Assembly: GCA_032191485.1 (NCBI GenBank)
Contig: JAVDOI010000011.1
Coordinates: forward strand, 22,855,887-22,919,886
Length of the DNA stretch: 64,000 bases
Source of the DNA: Leptoclinus maculatus
Taxonomy: Eukaryota; Chordata; Actinopteri; Perciformes; Stichaeidae
Direction: 5' to 3'
The notes under the pieces are model-generated. The model searched no databases. It was given only the letters and a program-made list of their open reading frames with translations, and was not told the DNA's origin. How positions within the stretch are numbered: position 1 is the stretch's first letter; every line of letters begins with the position of its first letter. This document shows, piece by piece, positions 38,731-47,930 of the stretch. The position numbers and the translations under genes are program-made.

Positions 38731-39475
38731 TTGTGATCCACTGAGGCTGGCACAGTGAGCTGGGAGAGTTTGGGTTCAAGTATTTCCGGGATGATGGTGT
38801 TGAACGCTGAGCTGAAGTCCACAAACAGAACCCTTGCATATGTCCCCAGGGAGTCGAGGTGTTGCAGCATCATCCACCGACCTGTTTGCACGGTAGGCAA
38901 ACTGCAGGGGGTCCAGCAGGGGCCCTGGGATGTTCTTCAGATGGGTCAACACCAGTCTTTCAAAGGATTTCATGACCACAGACGTCAGGGCGACGGGCCT
39001 GTAGTCATTTAATCCTATAATGGAGGATTTCTTGGGGACCGGGATGATCGTGGATCGTTTGAAGCAGGAGGGGACTTCACACAGCTCCAGTGATCGGTTG
39101 AAGATCTCCGTGAAGATGGGGGCCAGCTGGTCAGCACAGACTTTCAGGCAGGAGGGGGACACACCGTCTGGGCCCGGAGCCTTCCTGATCTTCTGTCTGT
39201 GGAAGAGCCGACTCACATCCTCTTCACAGATCCTCAGTGCCGGTGGGGGGTCGTTTGGGAGAGGTGTGGAGGAGGCAGGGAGTGTAGATGGTTGTTTGAT
39301 GGTGGGGGGGGGGGGGTGAGAGTAGGCTTATCAAACCTGCAGTAGAAGACATTCAGGTCGTCAGCCAGTTGGTGATTGTCCTCAGTGGGGGGGATGGTCT
39401 CCTGTAGTTTGTGAGTACTTGCAGGCCTCTCCACACTGACGAGGGGTCGTTGACTGAAAACTTTTTTTCCAGATA
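38730..39475 (-). pseudogene. LINE reverse transcriptase, N-terminal half, catalytic core deleted
   Basis: Reading on the minus strand from 39475: YLEKKFSVNDPSSVWRGL, a proline-rich frameshifted stretch with a poly-C run near 39305-39317, then RKAPGPDGVSPSCLK, PVPKKSSIIGLNDYRPVA, QFAYRANRSVDDA and LFVDFSSAFNTIIPEIL (RT motif A with its aspartate). After LTVPASVDHK the sequence jumps to text from the end of the palm domain (QLVLWCGQNNLELN in another frame). The segment that should carry motif B and the F/YADD motif C is missing, so the copy cannot encode an active polymerase. Confidence 0.82.
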
Positions 39476-39479
39476 CTTA

Positions 39480-39576
39480 AGATCGTCCTCTAAAATATTC
39501 CTCTATGAACTCAAACAGACACAGTTCGTGCAAAGTTTTAGAAGTTTTATTTTTCAGACTTAGTTACAGCGCTGCG

Positions 39577-39633
<57 letters not shown>

Positions 39634-40313
39634 TATCAAATTTACTTTAAAATCAACACTTACACGTAAAGGTTTACTAGATTATGGGTCCTTAAATGTG
39701 GTCAACACACGTCTCTCACTCGTTTCCTCGTTGTTGTCTGTTCTCACTCGTAGCTCTGCTGGTGGCTTAGCTATCTGTCCTACTGGAGAGCATTTACTGG
39801 TAACCGTGGCTTCAGACGGCCGCTCCGTAGGGCTGATAACACCGCTGGTCACGCCGCTCGCTGATTGCTCCAATAACAGCTGCTTCCTCCACAGAAATGC
39901 AGACTTTAACTGAACAACAGCTGCTGGTAAAGACAACAAGGTCAGCAACACCCGTAATCAGTTGTCCATGTGAAATTAACCTGGTAGTCGATCGGTAATC
40001 AATGTTTGTGAGCTTCCGGGTAAGGGTCACGTGATAGACATGTGACGAATCAGGGAAGGAGACGTCATGACTGCTAAGAACCAATCAAGTAGCGAACGCG
40101 GGTGTGGGCGTCATCGTTTCTGAATGTATCCGGTTTCGGCCGTCCACACGAAAACGCAACCCCGGAGTTTTCAAACTTATCCGACCTCGGGAGCGTTTTC
40201 AAACTCCTCCGTTTTTACGGTGCTCTAAAACTCCGGCGTAGTGTGGACGCTCAGTGTAAACGTAGCAAAACATATGCGTTTCCAAACGAAAACGGAGTAA
40301 TGTGGACATGGCC
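39480..40313. mobile_element. 834 bp insertion nested in the LINE, TTA target duplication
   Basis: The LINE protein is continuous if this segment is removed: VAK before it joins YLEKKF after it. The flanks are TTA at 39477-39479 and 40314-40316 (CTTA if one more base is counted). A 3-base TTA duplication points to a Harbinger-type DNA transposon, but clear inverted termini were not seen. The insertion contains a 52-base CT run (39579-39630) and near its right end a GC-rich block with the motifs GTCCACACGAAAACGC and AACGGAGTAATGTGGAC, recalled as part of a common fish repeat. Confidence 0.75.
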
Positions 40314-40316
40314 TTA

Positions 40317-40510
40317 GCTACCCTGATCTCCCTCGTCAGTGTGTTCCTGGCCTGGTTGTACAGGATCCTGTCCCCACTTCTGTAGGCCTCCTCCTTAGCC
40401 CGACGAAGCTGCCTGAGTCTTGCAGTGAACCAGGGTTTATTGTTGTTGTATGTGCAGAAGGTTTTAGTCGGCACACACATGTCCTCACAAAAACTGATGT
40501 ATGATGTCAC
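40317..40510 (-). pseudogene. LINE ORF2 linker between endonuclease and reverse transcriptase
   Basis: The minus-strand frame reads YISFCEDMCVPTKTF, NNKPWFTARLRQLRRAKEEA and then RNTLTREIRVAK, the linker of L2/CR1-type LINE proteins just before the reverse transcriptase. The frame is interrupted exactly after VAK by the insertion at 39480-40313 and resumes beyond it as YLEKKFSVNDPSSVWRGL. Confidence 0.78.
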
Positions 40511-40603
40511 AGTGTCAGTGAGCCCATCCAGGTCTGCAGCAGCAGCCTCAAAAACACTCCAATCCTATTAAAAGTGTTTCCAAGTGAGGGCTGCATGATT
40601 CCT

Positions 40604-41060
40604 TTAACACTGTGACATCAGTACACCAACCTTCATTAATGTAAAAGCAGATTCCGCCTCCCCTCGTTTTTTCCCGACAGAGCCGTTACGCGGTCCGCTC
40701 TGAGAAGTTGGAAGCCCGGCAGATGTAGTGCGCTGTTCATCCATCTTGTTGGCCAGTGAGCGGACGTTCGCCAGATGGATTGACGGGAGCGCAGTTCGGA
40801 ATCCCCGCTGACGCAGTTTAATGAGCGCTCCTGCTCGCTTCCCCCGTTGGCATCTCCGGTAAATTTCCAACTAAAAGCTCTGTAAAGCTTTCCGGTTCGA
40901 TGAAAAACTGTGAAAAAGTTTGCCCAGTGGATTGCCGGATGTTTAAAAGGTCCTCTCTGCTGAATGTGATCAGAGAGGGAGAGCTGGAAACGAGACAAAC
41001 AAACAAAAACAGAAAAAGTATGAGAAAGCGCAGTACCGAGGCTGCCATCTGCGGCGCCAT
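40604..41060 (-). pseudogene. LINE ORF2 5' portion (endonuclease start), broken
   Basis: Two overlapping minus-strand frames cover this piece. One reads RAGALIKLRQRGFRTALPS and IHLANVRSLANKMDE, the conserved opening of the apurinic-like endonuclease domain of fish L2/CR1-type LINEs; the frame changes within the piece. The catalytic endonuclease motifs expected further on (around the SDH block) were not found, so most of the domain is deleted. Confidence 0.7.
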
Positions 41061-41804
41061 CTTGATAGTCTACAATGTAACGTTATCAGAGGTCGGAGAC
41101 TAGAAAAGCATAAATGCTGATGTGCTGATTACATATTTTACTGAATATTGATGGATAACGATCGTCAGTAAAACACTGCGATAGTTAACGTTAAACTGTG
41201 TAATTAATCCGGTGTTCAAATGGGTGAGAACCGTGAGGGGGGTCGGTACGGATGGACAATGGTCCGTTACTCCACTAATGAGAGATCTTGTCACCTTTTG
41301 GCGAGATTTTCCACTTTGAATCCAAAATCTGCCACCTATGTGATTTGTGCAGATCAGATGAGGGGATGGGGTGGTGCGCATTTCAGAAAGGGCCAAGAAG
41401 CAGCTCTCCGTTCCGCCCGGAAACCTTTACCCGTTCGCAGCATATGCTGAGGTTAGCGCAACAAGCCGATTGGTGTGCAAATTAAACGCCTACGCTGAAA
41501 GAACCGCCTGTGACTTCAACAGCGAGACAGAGACATAGTTGAAGACGGGGTGTCACTGTTGATCCTGGAGGGTTGGTGTATGGGAACACATCCAACATCA
41601 CCCAGATGTGCCGATCACCAAGACGAATAAGAAACAAACTCCTCTTCCTCTGCACCTGCATCTTTGTCACCTTTTTCACCCCTTTGTATGCCTGAAATAT
41701 GTCACAAGAAGTAATTTTATAACAACGTTACGATGAGCAAATGGGGTGTGGCCTATATTGTGAACACTTTCACTCATTAACTAGTGAGTTAATGAAGTTG
41801 AAGT

Positions 41805-42005
41805 ACTAGTTTGACACATTGGGAAATACACGTAATCACTTTGTTGCAGCGAGATGGGTGAGTAAATCAGTACCACTCTTGTGTCTGACTGCTACTAAAT
41901 AAGCTACAGCAACTAGCCGCCTATCTTAGCTTAGCATAAAGAGGAAAACAGCTTGCCTATACCAGCACATTATAACTCACTTATTAACATGTTGTGTCTT
42001 GGCTG
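41805..42005 (+). repeat. Dispersed family R6, copy 1
   Basis: TAGTTTGACACATTGGGAAA, ACTAGCCGCCTATCTTAGCT, TAGCATAAAGAGGAAAACAG and TACCAGCACATTATAACTCA recall a very common percomorph repeat. A hAT-like terminus follows immediately at 42021. Confidence 0.7.
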
Positions 42006-42020
42006 AGAAATAGTCCCACA

Positions 42021-42120
42021 CAGTGGCGGCTGGTGGAACATTTTCTAGGTAGGGCTGTGCCACATCCAATCAATTTCAGCAAACATCCCACAATGATTTA
42101 ATGCAAAAAAGGTATCAAAC
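42021..42120 (+). mobile_element. Isolated hAT-like terminus
   Basis: CAGTGGCGGCTGGTGGAACA resembles hAT termini of the CAGTGGCGG type (compare 9882). No inverse partner was found within the next kilobase; AT-rich short repeats (42240-42335) follow. It interrupts or abuts the dispersed repeat at 41805-42005. Confidence 0.4.
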
Positions 42121-43027
42121 ACACATTACTACTTTGCAGTTAAATATTTAACATTTATTCCAACACGAAAAAAAAGCAGTAAATAACACTTTGACAAACA
42201 CGTCAGGACATCTTATTTCAGTCACCCTCACAGGGAATATAATAACATATATATCATATAATAATATTCAGTATAATATAATATTCAGTACAACATAATA
42301 ATATATATATCATATAATAATATATATCACCTGTTTTTTTAATTTTTTTGATGTGGATGCAATAATCCTATTATCACGACTTATCTCTCAATTACACAGT
42401 AACACACAATGTTCCTACCGGTAGTGGAAAGCCTTGGTAGATAGTGTTGTTGTAAAACAGATTAGACTGCCAATAACGTGGACATGTGTCTCATGCATGA
42501 TCCTGATAAACACTAGCGCTGTCAAAAATGCTTTGTTGGCCTGCAAAGTGTGCACATCTCATGAGAATGAAATAACCTGAGGCTGGGAAATACAAACACA
42601 TCTCTAATAGGATCAAGATGAACCATAAACACCATCCCTGAACAATCTAATCTGTAGCACTACATTAACTCTGTTATTCAGCATTTCGAGACCTTTGCCA
42701 CATTAATGTTCCTCTTGACATATTAATTCACATTGGCAGCTGTCTTCAGGGCTGGAATGTTCCATTAACAGCTTTTATCTTCAGGGAGATTCAGGGGGAT
42801 CATAATTGTAATCATTTTCATAGAATTTAACCTCAAACACCAATTCCATGGCAGTAGAAAACTTAAAGGTTAAACCAACTCTGTTCTTTTGTTCTGAATA
42901 ATATATTCACATATATTTCTTGTCCACTCACTTAGCATCTAATAGTCATTCCCCATAAAGGCTCTGCAGGCACAGATATGAAAATACAAAGCTTATTCAT
43001 AAGATTTCTAGAAGTGCAAAATCTCAA

Positions 43028-43380
43028 AAGTAGTAGTTTGACATTTTGGAAAATACGCGTTCACACGTTTATTTTCTTGGTGAAAGTTGGATGAGAAGAT
43101 TCTTACTAGAAGCCTACAGTGAGCTTGTTAGCTTAGCGTTAAAACTGGATACATTGTTAACTAGCCTTGTCGTCACTGCTACTGTTACATAGCCCCCATA
43201 AAATCCACACTTGTCGTTTATACATTTGCAGATGTTGATACCTTTGGATTAAGCTAAGCTAGCTGTTTCCTTTTAGCTTAGCTAAGATAACCTTCTGGTT
43301 GCAGCAACTGCTTTGTAGGCTTAGTATAAAAGTCATGAAAGTGGTGATCCTCTCATCTAATTAAAGAAAAGTGTACTTCC
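43028..43380 (+). repeat. Dispersed family R6, copy 2 (diverged)
   Basis: GTAGTTTGACATTTTGGAAA and ATGAGAAGATTCTTACTAGA open the copy, followed by GCTTGTTAGCTTAGCG and, further on, TTTTAGCTTAGCTAAG, the same motif order as at 41805-42005 but heavily rearranged. Confidence 0.6.
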
Positions 43381-44840
43381 AAAATTTCAAACGATTCCTT
43401 CAAATATTTTGACACAGTGGTTGAGTTCTTATGTTTGCATCCAAATTAAACTTACTTATTATCTGATTAGATGTCTGCTGGCAAATCACACAGAGGAATA
43501 GAGTCATGGAAAAGTGCTGAAAACACGTCTGTTAGCAGGGAGAATGATGAGTTCATTGAACATCTTTGATTTCCAAAGTCGACGGAAGTTCTTCTAGGAG
43601 GAAGCCAATTAAAGGAGAGTTCCAACCTCCGATTCACTGTGTGAACACATTGGAACTGCTGTGAACACATCCGGGAGATGGTGGGAATACAATTATACTT
43701 TTTGGTCTTTCATCCTAACCCATCTGCTTCCCAGAATCTCACAAACAAAAGCAATGAACATATTGTAATTAGGAGTGGGATTGATATATAATAACGCTCA
43801 GGCTGGATTGGATCTGTTAGACATTCCATCTTAGTGAATATATGTTCTTCTTTCTTCTAATAATCCCAAATAAATTCACAGCTGGATTTTACTTGTCACA
43901 AATGACTAATATCAAAGATAACTTCATTATTTTAGGTGCAAAGACCTTTTTGTCATTAAGGTACAGCATAGAAACTAAATGTGCAGCTCATGCATTAAAC
44001 ACATTGTGTATTTTACTTCAGGGCCATTTTAGTCACTGAAGCATTGAAACCTATTCCACATATGAATACACACCCACACGCAATTTGCATCCGTAAGAGG
44101 TGCACAGCATGCGCTAAGTGCTTCCGACACAGCGTTTGCATTGTGGTCTAATCGAATCGTCATGTTTATAGTGAGATATGCATAACACATTTGTCTTTAC
44201 GTAGATGCTGTTTTTAACGTTTAGCGCCAGGCCTCCGGTTTCTGGGCTGGACAGGCGGAGGGGGAGTCGTGACGAAAGGCTGATACATCGCGGGGAAAAG
44301 AGACTGGACACAGTAGATAGGAACAACAAGAGGAAGCTGTTTTCCCTTTTTCAGTTCATCCCGGTTCAAAGTGCAGCACTGGCATGAACGTATAGAATAA
44401 TATCAAAGCAACGAGATGAAAGATGAAAGAATGTTTTAACATAAAATCCCTTTCAGCTCACGAATGCGTGAGTGTGTTTGTGTCAGTTCCTGGTGCAAAG
44501 GCGGATCTGAATTGGCTTTGAATTTAGATATTTCATCACATACCATTGATGGAGCATGTGGAGGTTTACCGCATGAGTATTGATCTATATGAATCATTTG
44601 TTATTATCTTTCAAGTACACATAATAAATTGCCATAACTTCAGATAACGTTCAACCTCCAATAATGGATTCTTCAGGCCCCCGGGGAGGAGGGGTCCCCT
44701 GTAAAAACGTTATCAACATATCGTCACCGTGAAAAATGATAATGGATATCACATTGGCAAAGTCTTTTTCCTATGAACATATCCAGCAAATATAGACATT
44801 AATGTAAAGTTCTCCACTAACTCTTGGGGAAAATATCAGG

Positions 44841-44886
44841 CTAGTTGCTAAATGCACCATGTTTACCAGTCAGTTGCTAACATTGC
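44841..44886 (+). repeat. Dispersed family R2, short piece
   Basis: CTAGTTGCTAAATGCACCAT followed by ACCAGTCAGTTGCTAAC corresponds to the second half of the copy at 8671-8780. Confidence 0.55.
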
Positions 44887-45187
44887 CTTTCTGTAATTTC
44901 AAATATTAATACAGAGGTTCGGCAACCCTCCCCAAATAAAAACAACTTTTATTTATTCATCAACGATGAAAATACGATTTTTCGGTCAGCACTAATGCAT
45001 GTAGACGTGGGCCTGAATCACTGGAGGGAAAAACAAGATGCCCCAGGCTGTAGATGGAGGGATGAGGAGGGCAGGAACTGAGAGATGGATGGCTGGATAA
45101 AAGGCTTTCCAGGTCTCTAGTTCAATGCTCAGTGGTCTTGGTTAGGTCAATGACAAAAAAAAAAACTGTGTCCCCTGTATGACACAA

Positions 45188-45190
<3 letters not shown>

Positions 45191-45244
<54 letters not shown>
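45191..45244. repeat. (CA)n microsatellite
   Basis: 54 bases of CA. A second AC run lies at 45389-45423. Confidence 0.99.
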
Positions 45245-45245
<1 letters not shown>

Positions 45246-45387
45246 CACTGATGGGATAAGTGGTTTAGATCCACTTAGATGAGAGGTTATAGTTTGGGGA
45301 CAATGGATGAGTCCTCCCAGTGTGGGTGTGAGAGAGAAAGAAAGGGAGATCAATGTGCTCCTTTGTGTCTGGAGGTGAACTTGGGAG

Positions 45388-45427
<40 letters not shown>

Positions 45428-45830
45428 AACAATTACTATCACCTTGAGCAGTTTTTTTTAAACTTTAAATCCAAAATAGTGTTGAATGCACATTGCGTCA
45501 TACACTTTGTAACACACTTTCAAAGTTAGTTATTTTCATTTCATTAGACGATGAGGCTTATACTGTCACAAGTAACATCATAGCAGCAGGATGTAGTGTG
45601 TTATATCTAACCCTCCAACATTGCACAGACAAAAATGACAGCTCACATTATCTCAACACAGTCCAAAGAGCTGACCAGTCTTATAAGTTATTGCTTCAGC
45701 TCTGTTCCTGCACACCTGATCCAATTAAGAGCTTCATTGTATAAGGTGTGCAAACACAAGGCAGTAGTAAACCTTGCACAACAAATAGGCTTTAGGTCTG
45801 GTTTGAGCAACATTTCTCTTGTATTATTCT

Positions 45831-45999
45831 TTTAACCAGTAACATATAGACTGATATTTAAACATCTGAACAAATCTCACACGTGTTACCTTCATTATAA
45901 CATCATCATTATTAAAATAGACCTTGCAGTTGCAGAAATACACTCTTTTTAGTATGGGTATGCAATTTTCGAGCAGAGGCCTAAAAATGGGGCTAGGGC
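45831..45999 (+). repeat. Dispersed family R1, copy 2 (diverged)
   Basis: Shares TTAACCAGTAACATATA, AAAATAGACCTTGCAGTT, TTTAGTATGGGTATGCAATT and TTCGAGCAGAGGCCTAAAAA with the other two copies. It lies 550 bases upstream of an il1rapl2 exon, same strand as copy 1. Confidence 0.8.
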
Positions 46000-46550
46000 T
46001 TGACATTGGACTTTTGTTATGATGAAGACATTTTGTTTCTTTTAATGAAACCAAATGCCAACAATTACACTCCGTCATGATGGATACATGATATTTTGAA
46101 TACTTTTGTTTTTAGCTGTATTTCTATTTTTGTGTTTGCACAATGAGAGAAACAAACAACAACCGGATTGTGATGCAATACAATGCGTACGCCATTGACT
46201 AAAGATGTACCTCTACAGAGTGTCATTTCTTATGAAATGATGTTTTGTTTGTGTTAGTGGCGGGTTGTACAATCAGTCATTTCTTCTTGACGCCAATTCC
46301 CTCCATGTTGTCACATAGGCACTGGGATGTCAGAGGGCCTATACTTTTACCAAAATACCCACAGCAGTGCCAGACGATCCACTCAATACTTTCACCATGA
46401 AAACAGCTCTTACACTTTTCACACAGAGTTCCAGATTTTGACAAATGGCGGAATGACTCATGTCACTGTTGTGGTTAAACTCTTGGATGAAGAAATAATA
46501 ATAGAACATGATGAAACCTTTTTCCAATGTTGTGTTTGTAATCTCTTCAG

Positions 46551-46737
46551 GAACTCGACATACTGCATGAAAGTGTCCATGTCCATGATTGTGGAGGAGA
46601 GGGATGAGGGGAGATGCTTCAGCAGCAAAATCCGACATCTGGAGAAAGCTGAGATCACCCATAGCAAAATGATCACCTGTCCTGATATAGAAGACTATTT
46701 GGCCCCGTACAAGCAACCGCAGATGACCTGGTATAAG
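46551..46737 (+). CDS. il1rapl2: IL1RAPL2-like receptor, coding exon for the Ig1-Ig2 junction and first half of Ig2
   Basis: This 187-base exon lies between acceptor atctcttcag and donor TATAAG|gtacga. The first base completes the split arginine codon, giving the family hallmark (R)NSTYCMKVSMS across the Ig1-Ig2 boundary. It continues with DEGRCFSSKIRHLEKAEIT, MITCPDIEDYLAP and ends in QMTWYK. NST is a sequon, the STYC cysteine fits the second disulfide of domain 1, and the cysteines in GRCF and ITCP fit Ig2; WYK is the core tryptophan region. The middle (SSKIRHLEKAEITHSKM) differs more from the mammalian proteins as I recall them than the flanking motifs do. Reading phase matches both neighbours, and the next exon is only 85 bases away. 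Confidence 0.93.
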
Positions 46738-46822
46738 GTACGACACACAAAACACATCAGAGTAACCATACCCAAGTCATCTGTAGACTGTTGTAACTTG
46801 ATCAGGCTGTGTGTCTTGTCAG
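46738..46822 (+). other. il1rapl2 mini-intron, 85 bases
   Basis: GT-AG intron (gtacga ... tgtcag) close to the minimum functional size in fish. It separates the two halves of Ig domain 2 between codons, so retention would introduce intron codons rather than shift phase at the donor. Confidence 0.9.
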
Positions 46823-46976
46823 GAGTGCGAGCGGGTTGAATGGAGAACCTCCATTACTGTTAACACTACAAAGATCTGGATTCCTGAGGTGGAAGAGGGT
46901 GACGGAGGAAATTACACCTGTGAGTTACAGTATGGATCCAGACTGGTGCGGCGGACAACACAGCTCAAAGTTACAG
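46823..46976 (+). CDS. il1rapl2: IL1RAPL2-like receptor, coding exon for the second half of Ig domain 2
   Basis: This 154-base exon has acceptor cttgtcag and donor ACAG|gtagga. It starts in phase 0 with ECERVEWRTSITV and reads through EEGDGGNYTCELQYGS to LVRRTTQLKVT, leaving one base of the next codon (probably the alanine that follows KVT in the family). GDGGNYTCEL is the Ig2 F-strand with its cysteine and an NYT sequon; VRRTT-LKVT is the closing G-strand and is nearly invariant in IL1RAPL proteins. Ig1 and Ig2 form the face that contacts presynaptic PTP-delta-type receptors in this family (established knowledge, not visible here). The Ig3, transmembrane and TIR exons are not seen between here and the window end, so the following intron exceeds 17 kb. 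Confidence 0.93.
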
Positions 46977-46990
46977 GTAGGACACGGTTC

Positions 46991-47011
46991 ATGGATGGAT
47001 GGATGGATGGA
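46991..47011. repeat. (GGAT)n microsatellite
   Basis: About five GGAT copies, just 15 bases after the donor of the il1rapl2 exon ending at 46976. Confidence 0.97.
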
Positions 47012-47159
47012 TCTTTGAAAACATAGGATGGGGCAGGGAATGGATGGTTAGAGTTTGGACAGGACTGGAGACTATACAATAGAATGAGAAAGCATTGAAT
47101 GAGCATGAACATGACATTGGAAGATAGGATTTAATAAAAAAGGGACTGATGATGGTTAA

Positions 47160-47930
47160 ATCACGGCTAAGCCTCTAGTTACTAACCTGGACGGATAAAC
47201 AACCAGGGGACCCTCACCGGAGGACCTCAGGCTGCTGTCCTACTCATAAGAGGTTAAGGAGCTCACAGATGTATTTTGGGGCTAGGCCTAATGTATCCCC
47301 AAAGGTAATTATTACAATTTTGAAACGAATTCTGAAAGCCAGTGAAGGGAGGCTAAATAAAGGATGATGAGGTCTTGCTTAATTTAATTTGTTAAGATGC
47401 TTGCTGCTGCATTTTTATAGCAACTAATCACGAGAGAGAACTCGTGGACACGAATAAATGGAGTTACAGTAGTCTGAACGGCTATACTTTTCTCCAGGTC
47501 AGGAGATGAAAATGGTTGACAATATCTCATTTTGGACTGTTGTTTTAACCTTTTTGACTTTAGCATTAACACAGTTTGACTCCCAGGTAACATTCATTGA
47601 CAACTGCCAATGTTGCCTTGAACAGAGTTGAGGAGACCAAATAATGATCGCTGATTAATAGTCTTTTAGTTGCAGGAAACTGTATAACATGCAGCACTTA
47701 ATCCGGTCAAGTCTGTTAATAACTGAAGGCGTTCTGGGGACTCCCTGAGAGGAAGTGTCCACTTGGGTTCTTAGAACTACTTGTTCCCCAAGTGATATTG
47801 GTACATACAGCCGGGTGTTGTCAGCGTAAAAATGACAAATTGCAAGCGATGTCCCCGACACCACAAGTGAAATGGGCAGTAGAAGAAGAGGCATTACCAA
47901 TGGTAATTAAGAATGTTTGATATGTACAGG
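47160..47930 (-). mobile_element. Heavily decayed LINE fragment (CR1/L2/Rex-type)
   Basis: On the minus strand, scattered frames carry LAICHFYADNTRLYVPI (RT motif C region, with the second catalytic aspartate of ADD replaced by asparagine), FLQL(K/N), then SSPDLEKSIAV, KNAAASILT, LASLHWL, FRIRFKIVIITFGDTLGLAP and YICELLNLL. These appear in the order expected for the C-terminal half of a CR1/L2/Rex1-type LINE polyprotein. Frames change repeatedly and stops are present. It sits about 180 bases downstream of the il1rapl2 exon at 46823-46976, antisense to the gene. Confidence 0.72.

Larger units (their letters stand above)
37803..41075 (-). mobile_element. LINE (L2/CR1 group), decayed copy with nested insertion
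   Basis: Reading on the minus strand from about 41075, the element has a 5' region with an ATGGCGCCG start, an endonuclease N-terminus (FRTALPSIHLANVRSLANKM), a linker (NNKPWFTARLRQLRRAKEEA), the front of the reverse transcriptase (RKAPGPDGVSPSCLK, LNDYRPVALTSVVMKSFERL, LFVDFSSAFNTI) and the C-terminus (ETFRFLGSTISQDLKW, SIRVRKR-like region). The 3' tail reads CAATAAAGCTG followed by TGATTCT repeats. Most of the endonuclease body is missing and the ORF is broken by frameshifts and poly-C tracts. Clade assignment within the Jockey/CR1/L2 group is from recall. Confidence 0.85.
21266..46550 (+). other. il1rapl2 giant intron, 25,285 bases
   Basis: GT-AG intron (gtacct ... cttcag) splitting one arginine codon. 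It contains two DNA transposons with target-site duplications (26356-27200, 30887-31492), a decayed minus-strand LINE with a nested insertion (37.8-41.1 kb), many microsatellites, and fragments of at least six dispersed families. No internal exon was recognised. Very large introns are characteristic of IL1RAPL genes in vertebrates. Confidence 0.9.
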
